A DNA stretch of 64,000 nucleotides from Erpetoichthys calabaricus (Eukaryota; Chordata; Cladistia; Polypteriformes; Polypteridae). Position 1 is the first letter of the stretch; every line of letters begins with the position of its first letter. The position numbers and the translations under genes are program-made. The notes below the pieces were generated by a model. That model was given only the letters and a program-made list of their open reading frames with translations. It was not told where the DNA came from and did no database searches. The stretch lies in the NCBI RefSeq assembly GCF_900747795.2, contig NC_041401.2, forward strand, positions 120,935,722 through 120,999,721. The letters are read 5' to 3'. Below are positions 23,601-32,600 of this stretch, one piece after another.

Positions 23601-26600
23601 CATCAAAATCTCGACATCGAATCTTTGGACGATTACAATACTTTCCCTATACTTTTATATGAAAAAGTAAAAAGAGAATATATGTTTATTAAAAAACTCT
23701 GTGAAGTGTCTATTGTGGCTCAGATATTTAGAGAGCCACCAGAACACCACCTGACTGAGCTTGAATGGCTCTGACAAATCTGTCACCTGAACTGAAATCG
23801 GACCCTCTTAGAATGAGTAGACACTGAGTCATATTCTCACAGGTTCCTACAGTTTTATGATTCTTCATTTGGTTGCAAGGTAGAAAATGTTGTATTTTGT
23901 GAAAAAAAACAGTTGTTTTATTTTATTTTATTTATACCAGCTGAGTAAAAAAAAAAACTCACATTATAAGCAAAGTGAATGTGTGTCTTTTCCGCAAACA
24001 TTAGAGCTACCTTCTGCATCACAGGGTCATCAAATCAACCTGACTAGCACATAGTTATTTATTAGACTAGGGGGCTGTGCCCCCTGCTCGTTTTGCTCAC
24101 CCACCCCCCAGAGTGCATTGCACGCCTGCTCGTGTTGTGAAGGTGGGGCTGAACACACGCTAAGGAGATGCGATCGGATCAGCTGCTGTCGTACTGCTGT
24201 TGCTGCCGAGCTGCGTGTTCTGCTTGTCGCGCTGCGTGTCGATCATTTAAAAGCCTGTGCAGCAGCTGTCCTTTTGTCTCACTGCCTTGTCTCACGGGAC
24301 GTTAAAGTGTCTCCGAGAAAATAACGTATCGTCTCCTCCCAAGCCTTCCAAGATTTTTTTTATAATAGAGACATTTTTTGTGGAATACATATTTTTACAG
24401 GGGCGGCACGGTGGCGCAGTGGGTAGCGCTGCTGCCTCGCAGTTGGGAGACCTGGGGACCTGGGTTCGCCTCCCGGGTCCTCCCTGCGTGGAGTTTGCAT
24501 GTTCTCCCCATGTCTGCGTGGGTTTCCTCCGGGTGCTCAGGTTTCCTCCCACGGTCCAAAGACATGCAGGTTAGGTGGATTGGCGATTCTAAATTGGCCC
24601 TAGTGTGTGCTTGGTGTGTGGGTGTGTTTGTGTGTGTCCTGCGGTGGGTTGGCACCCTGCCCGGGATTGATTCCTGCCTTGTGCCCTGTGTTGGCTGGGA
24701 TTGGCTCCAGCAGACCCCCGTGACCCTGTGTTCAGATTCAGCGGGTTGGATAATGGATGGATGGATATTTTTACAGACCATAATTTATTTCTTTCTGGAA
24801 TCTTATATATAAACGTCTACACGTGGAAATGTGTGTGTCTGTCTGGCCCGGATGTGAGAGGTGGAGTCGGGCTAACGGCTCCACCTCCGAGCATACGCAA
24901 GCGAGGCCAGCACATCAGCAAAACGAAACCTCAGAAGAGAGAATCACTTGCTTATCTGTTATTACAGAAGCGTGGTGAGCACATCGGCGAAACGGTATCC
25001 CTTCTACACAAGCAAAACCTCCTAGGAGAGAGATACCCAGAGTAGTTCCTTTCAATTACCTGACATCTCTACATTTCATTTTTTTTTCCTGATGATTTCA
25101 ATAGTTTCTAGGACTCATGTTTTTTACAGCATAGGCTTACACAGCTAGTATTAAATAAGAGCCTACCTAGCTTTAACAAAGCGCTTTCCTTGTTCCACTT
25201 TTTCACTGTTTCTTACAAGGGAAAGGAGACACGCACTTGGAGCCTAAAGCAATCGTTTTGGCCCTAATCTGAAACACGTGCACTTATCCTCCATAACAAC
25301 CCACGTGTGCACATCCCTGGAAAGGAGTGCTGTGTAATGCCTTGCTGGCAAATCAGGAGATTTTCTACTTTACCTTCATCAGCTCATAAGAGCACAAGTT
25401 GCTCTCCTCTTTGTGAATTTACTTACCTAACTTTAAACTATTTTCATGTACAGGCTCTCAGCTCCTCAGTCACCATTTCAACTTTCTGTGTGGTTTATTT
25501 GAGCTCGGTTTGCAGTGCAGTGCACCATTATCTGTGAAGACAGCCATGAGTACAAAACAAGCATGCATATGGCCCTCAATTCTTGTCAGAGGGTGCGGTT
25601 AACTGAAAGTCAGTGCACAATTTAGATAATTTGATTTAAATCCTTATCTTTGCAGTTGTTTTAGACATAAACATTTTTGTCTGAGTGGCTTGAGTTTGCT
25701 TACACATCTGATGGGAATCTGCTTTCTGTTTATATTGCTGACGCAAAACCACATACGCCCATCATACAACACTGGAAAGCTGACACTAATAAATTTTCCA
25801 TTATATTTTAGATATAATTGTTTATGTGTCATTTTGGTTAGAATGTCTGCTTAACAGACAGTCACAGTCAAATTGCTTCTTGATGCAATGTGTGCTTGGA
25901 AATTGAGTCCTTTACTCTTGTTGGGAGCATGTTATTCAATTGTTTATCACTCACTGGAATGGAAGGCAGGAATGACCTGGCTTCCAGATTGGGATGGATG
26001 CCCCCTGACCTGGCCAAAAGGCCCATATAATAGGCATCCCAACTTGGATAGGCTAGTGTTTGCTTTCCCGGGCAGGACTACAAAAGGGAATACCAAGGGC
26101 AGACTGCCTATCAGGGCTGTATACCACCCCCAACAGCACTAGGTGACCACATCCCTTTGCCGAATCACCTGTGCACACACCTGCAGGGCAATCTGGGAAT
26201 TGTAATCCTGTTGGGTATCATGGGTGCCTCCAGAGGGAGCTGCTGAAAATGGTGGTCTTTATTCTGAGTGGTCTCCACTGGTGCTTCCTCTGTGCTATGT
26301 TGTGCTGCTGGAGGTACTGGCATAAAAGTGAACACACCTCACCTCAGTCACAAAGAAAGAAAATCAATATTATAATGTTGATTGTGGATGAAGCTTATGC
26401 AAGATATTTGTTTAAAATAAAATGCTTGTTTGAACCCAGGACTGTCATTAATGTGGTTGTGTACAGGATTTTGGGTTTCTGAGTCACCCCTACAGGCCAC
26501 ACTATGCCTTATTACCTTTTATTTTTATTGATTTTTTTTGGGATGTCATTTTATTTCCATTCTGTTTTTCTCAATTTTAAACATGCCACCCTTTTTGTGT

Positions 26601-29600
26601 CGGATTCTTAGGATGTTTTGTGGTTGCTAGACACATGTTGTGCAAGACAAGTGGCCCATGACATTTGGGCAGCCATAATATATAACATGGCTGCTCACAA
26701 TAAACAAATGCCCAAACTTTAAGGTCTCTAATTGCGAAGATCCATGAGAGAAAATTGCTCAAGCAGACTAAATAATTATCAGGGATATCCAGCAGGGACT
26801 GGACCAGGTTCAATCCTGGGAAGTGCTCTGTCAAATATTAGTTTTGATTAAAGTACCACTTGCCTCAAAGTCACAATGGGGACACAATAACCACAACAAC
26901 AAACACTAATCACAACACAAATAATTGTATCACTAGCTTGTATAGAATAATCATTCACTGTACAATCCACATCGGGCTCTGCTGGGAAAACACCATTTGA
27001 AGTTCAGCTCAGTGAATGCAGCAGTGATGGTAAAGGCGCTGAGCTTACTTAACACACACACTACAGTTATTTACTGAATATTGATTGAACTTCATTAATA
27101 CCTAATTTAGGAAGAACGATGAATTCTTGTTTCATTATGACTGATCTGGTGTTGGTGAATAAAAAAAATAATCAGTAAAACATACCCTATGTACCCTAGC
27201 TCACTTCAGACTATTCATCCCCAAACGAAAATTTTTGCTCATCTCTTGAAGAAAGAATGAAATTAGAATGGAATCCACATTGTCCAGTTCAAACATGACA
27301 CCCCTTCACTGTGCTTCTCAAGTGGGGATGTAATTTATTATTATTATTCAAAATAATAAATTAGCCAAGCCTGTCACTTTCAAGACTTTCTACTTGTGGG
27401 AAATTCTGCATAAATATTAATACCCTCCACAATCCTAAGAGGCTTTACAGGGCTAACACGATTACAGCATAATTAGAACTACAATATTATGAATAAACAC
27501 ACACATAGGATGCACATAATATGTAACAGACACATGGAGACACTTTGATGCCTTTATCCTTCCATGGTCATATTGGAAATCCATTGACTGCCTAAAGCCA
27601 TTGACCCTTACTTCTTCGGCCTTGCCTGGTAGCTCTGGCCACACAGTTCACTCCAATTCACTCCAACATTAGCAGGTATATACAAACTGTTATTTTAATG
27701 TATAATTGGTTTTATATAATAAATTGTTTTATGTTGTACTTTTTAACATTGTTATTCTGCACGCTACATTTAAAGGCATAGACTGTGGTTAAACCTTCTC
27801 ACAAATTATGGAAGCATTTTTGGTACTGTTTTGCATTTGACCATCTGTGCAACTCTCTGAGGCAACTGCCTACATTGCAGGATGCTATGCTTTAAACCAA
27901 ACCTTGGTAAATGTTAAGGCTCAAACCAATGTGACTAATAAGTAAAGCCCAAGAGGAGCTATGCTAACCTGTAACACCAATCATAGGCAGATATCAGAAA
28001 GCATCAGTGGGTACATATTGTCAATTTATAAGGGCCAAACAGCATGACTGCGTATTTTGAGTGTCTAAATTCCAAGCTTCATAGGTGAGTAGAAAGGTCT
28101 CAAAAAGAAACAAATGTACATACATGTTTTGGGGCTTATACTTTCATGTAGGCCTGTGATCTTTCATGGGGAATTGTGGGCTTAAGAACATCATTTGGAA
28201 TTTAATGACATGGCCTCTCTGCCTTAGTCCCAGATAAACAACAACAATTTATTTCTTGTATAGCCTCAATGGGCTTTAAAGATCCTGTTTTTTGATAGCC
28301 CTCCACAGCCTTGACTCTCTAAGAAGACAAGAACCTCCAAAAAAAGAAAAAACTTGCAGAAAAAAAATGGAAGAAATCTTGGGAAAGGCAATTGAGAGAG
28401 TGCAGTGGGTGTCAAAAACAGAACACAAGTAATGCTCTTCACAGACCTAGATGGTCAATCTAACATTTCCTCCTCAGAGCTATGGTATATTACTATAAAC
28501 TACTTTGTTCTTGCACAGTCATCCTCATCAAGTGCAGGCACAGAGTGACGCATCAACTCTCAAGGCAGAATGCAAGAATAAATTATACCACTCAATACAG
28601 AATTATCATAAAACAAAGTAGAAACTAATTAACATAAATGAAAAGCAAAATTAGCTAATCATTTAGCTAACCACCCCAGAATGCACCACCATGTGCTACT
28701 ACACCATATACAAGATGAGAGTTTGTCACATGGTGATTTGGTGATCTCCACCAAATTCAGTGTTTTATGAATCACTAAGTAAATGGAATATTTTGGGATC
28801 TATTGTGTTCAAGTAGAAAGATTGGTGGCATGAGAAATAGAAAATTAGGATGAATTTTTATCAGATGGCCATGGCACTAGGAAGTTAAAGTTGACATCTA
28901 GATTAAAATTAATTTACTGTATCATTCTAGTTTTATTGTAAGTGTGAGCATAATGTTCAGAGAGGGATTCTACATTGAACCCAATTCTATTGGCTATAAA
29001 CTGTGGGCTCCTATGGCTCTGAATTTGATTAAGCAGGTCTGAGAATGATATTTTATGCATTTTCCTTCTCTTCACAGACATGGCCGTGGAGGAGGCGCCC
29101 CGAGTCATTAATGTTATCCTGCCTGAGAGGCCAACACATTTCCTGCAGCAGCTTGGCTACATCTTGGCAACATTGCTCCTGCTAGCTCTCACTGTTACGG
29201 CCATTTTGCTGTTGCCTCGCCAGTGCCGGAAAAGAGGTGTGTTTCATAGTAGGAGCGACCTTCTGTTAAAGTGTTTCTTTGAGAAAATGGGCAATTGCAG
29301 AGGAAGAAATTGATTTAAAAGACACCAGGGAGCATATTCAAGAAGTAGTAAATGCTAGGTTATAAAGACAACTTAAAAATGCTTTTAGCATTCATTTAGA
29401 AAGGCCTTCAAACAAATGAAAACATACAAATCCAACAACACAATGTGTGCATTTTATTTAAGGATAAAATATATTCATGCTGACTGTGGGTGGTGACAGA
29501 ACAAAATGAAACCTAGAGCCAATTAACACAGGGCGCCGTATAATTTAAGCAGAGCAGTGTATATACTTGTAATTGACATCAGAAGTAGAACTTGTTTTGT

Positions 29601-32600
29601 CTCTCCTGGAGCTGAGATATTTAGCCCAATTCAGCCTGGCCTCATAATAGAAATAAAGTTCACATCCAATTTGATTTTCTGCTCTGCTTTTTTGCATTCC
29701 TACAAGTGGTTCTAAAAAATACGGGAAAGCTGCAGTGTTGCTCATTTCATCCCCAAAGTTGAAGTAGGATCTACACTAAAGACAGTCCACAGTCAGGTCA
29801 CAGCAGTCCAGATGCATTTGGTGAGGGCGAGCATTCAACATACAGTGGTGCAAATGGAAACTCACCTCTGTGAGTTTTTGGGCCATGATGAAAAATGGTA
29901 TGTGGTTATTCACGGAGAATGCCATGTCTCTCAAGAGGAAAGTGTTGATATAACCACTATGATAGCCTTTAACACTGTTCACCAGTCCCCTTATTGGTGT
30001 TTTACCTCTGCTCATCCTAGATCAGATACTTCCTGACATCCATACGTGCAATCTTTAATCATTGCCTCAGCACTGCCTTGCTGTCACATACGTATAGTCA
30101 TCATATGATGGAATATATTGGACTGTCCAACAGCCCTTACAATGAGCAACAGTTCTGCCTTTTTCCGACAAACGGATCTGTGTATGGCTAATAAATACAG
30201 CTGGGATGCATTCTTGATGTAGTGTGGCATTCCAGGGTCAACATGATTTGACCATTCTCTTAATGCAATGTGACTTCCTATGTACCACATCTGGTCATAT
30301 TTAAGAGTTTAATAGACATGCACACCTGTTCATTTGCATATATTAATATCCCATACATTGGTCAAATGGGACAGCTGTTCCTGAGTGTAGGTACTTTTTG
30401 ATACTGAATGTCCTCTTTCTTTCAGTTTCTATTGCACCCCATTTTCACTACAAAGGAAGGCTCTTGTTAAGTCCCCACAATACTGAAAACAAACACTTTG
30501 CATCCATTTTAGAGGACATACGTGCAGCAGAGGCATGTAATCCACCCAAACCCAAACGTTTTGCAGGATTCCAGACGGCCAGAGCCTATACTTGCTGCAA
30601 CCATCACAAAATATTTTGTATTTATTATTTAATTTTACCTTATGTCAAAAAATTGCCCGACTGCATTCTTTTCATTCCACCAAGCAGTAGTGTATTTAGT
30701 GTTGCATGGAAAACAATAGCAGATTCAAGGAGAGGAGGACAACAAGAACTGAGCTTCCGTTCCTAAAGGGTAGCAGATCTTGGCCATGCAGAATCAATCA
30801 GGTTTCAAATACAGTTTAACTCAACATCTTATTTTTAAATAGTGTGAATTTGAATTCATTGAGCTTGGTTTAGGTTTGGGCATTTTACATCGGAACGTTA
30901 GCACCATACTGAATCAGATAATATTACTGTTGCACCATGCTTTGTCAGATTTCAGATATTTAACCTAATCAAGGCTCTGTCATACATCTCTTCAAAATAC
31001 CCACATACTGTATGTCAGTAAATGTACTGTAACAGCATTTAAAGATGTAGAATTTGATCACATTCAGTTATAGTGCCTTCATAGAAATTGTGATGGATGA
31101 CACAATGATCTTAAGTGTTCCTACTAGGTACAGTACTTAGATTGAGAAAGGGCATACATTTTAGGCTGAAAACCTGAACCAGTCACTCATAGTTTTATAG
31201 ATGGTAATGTTGTGAACCCATAATAAAATGGTTCACCTCATTCAAAACAAAAATTAAGGAGGGTGAGGAGGGTTGTGTTTGTAGAACTGCTTAAAAACAG
31301 ACTGTGAAGGATGATGATGAGCAAAATGATTCACATGAAATTAAATTTGCAGGGGAACTTGTTTTTAGCAAAGAGAAATGCCATTTGCTAAATAAACTAC
31401 ATTCTACTTCCAGTGAAATTCTTGACTTTCACATAAAAAGATAAGTGTCCCGTTCCTGCCTGGAAGCATTTCCTGCCATTTAGTATTTCAATAAAAATCT
31501 ATAGTAAAGGAAAAGAAAAATCAATGGAAGTGTGCATATCCTCAACTAGCATAGAGTGGATGCTAAGTAATGGGATGTTGTTGCAGCGGCAACTTTCCAT
31601 GTGCTGAGTTTTCTTGTGGTGAAAACACGTGCATAATGTGCATAGCAACGTGTTTTGGTGCTTCTTTATATGGAATATTAGGGGGCTTCTGCCCCTGCCT
31701 GCTGTGCTCACCAATCCCCCTGCCCTCTCTATGCGCCAGCAACTTCGCATCTCTGCCGCTCGCGTATGTGGAATTCAATTTCACCAAACAACAAAACTTT
31801 TAATTCTCGTGGATAGGCCTCTTCATTGGGAAGAAACACTACTTTTCACTGATGGCAACACGAATTAGACGATCTACAAGTCTCTGACTAAAGCCAAAGA
31901 ATATCTACATACTTCTGTCATATCACCTATGTCCATATATTCAATCACTTTTCGCTTTTACCTTTTCGTCAATATCGCATTGAATTTTGATTCCGTGTTT
32001 GGAATTGCATTGTGACAATGCAACGTATAACTGCCTGTGAGTGAATATTGTTTCTTTCTCTCTACACGAACTGTGTCTGACAATAGCATTCACACAAATG
32101 AGAAATGACTGAACTGTGTGCGTGGTTGTAAATGTTTTAGATGTGGGAAGGACTTTTCCAAATCTCTTTGCATAAAGTCTTGTCTTGCGGGGCTTGAAAT
32201 TTTCTCTTCACTTTCACCAAACAACAAAACTTTTAATTCTCGTGGATAGGCCTCTTCATCGGGAAGAAACACTACTTTTCCCTGATGGCAACACGAATTA
32301 GACAATCTACAAGTCTCCGACTTAAAGTTTAAATCTGAACAATATATTCAATCTCTTTTCACTATTCCGTTATTTCACAGAGTAATAATTTCCATTTGTT
32401 TGCACTAATGCAATCTTTACTATCATTTTTTTTTTAACTTTTAAATTTTCATATGTACTACCATTATATCTAACCTGCTCTGCATGTGTATTGTGCCAAT
32501 GTTTTCTACTACTACAAATCTACTCTTTGTCTTTTTTATCCGGCCCCGGACGGTGGTTAAATCTCTTGGCACAAAGTTTTGTTTCGCGGGACGTGAAAGT

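Noticed and set aside
24378-24812. 144- and 128-codon frames on both strands
   Set aside because: They fall inside a SINE copy; the same frames appear at the other SINE copies, so they are repeat by-products.
30398-30766. 122-codon + strand frame in MXRA8 intron 6
   Set aside because: No domain recognised, no splice signals fitting the gene frame, and MXRA8 exons 6 and 7 join correctly without it.
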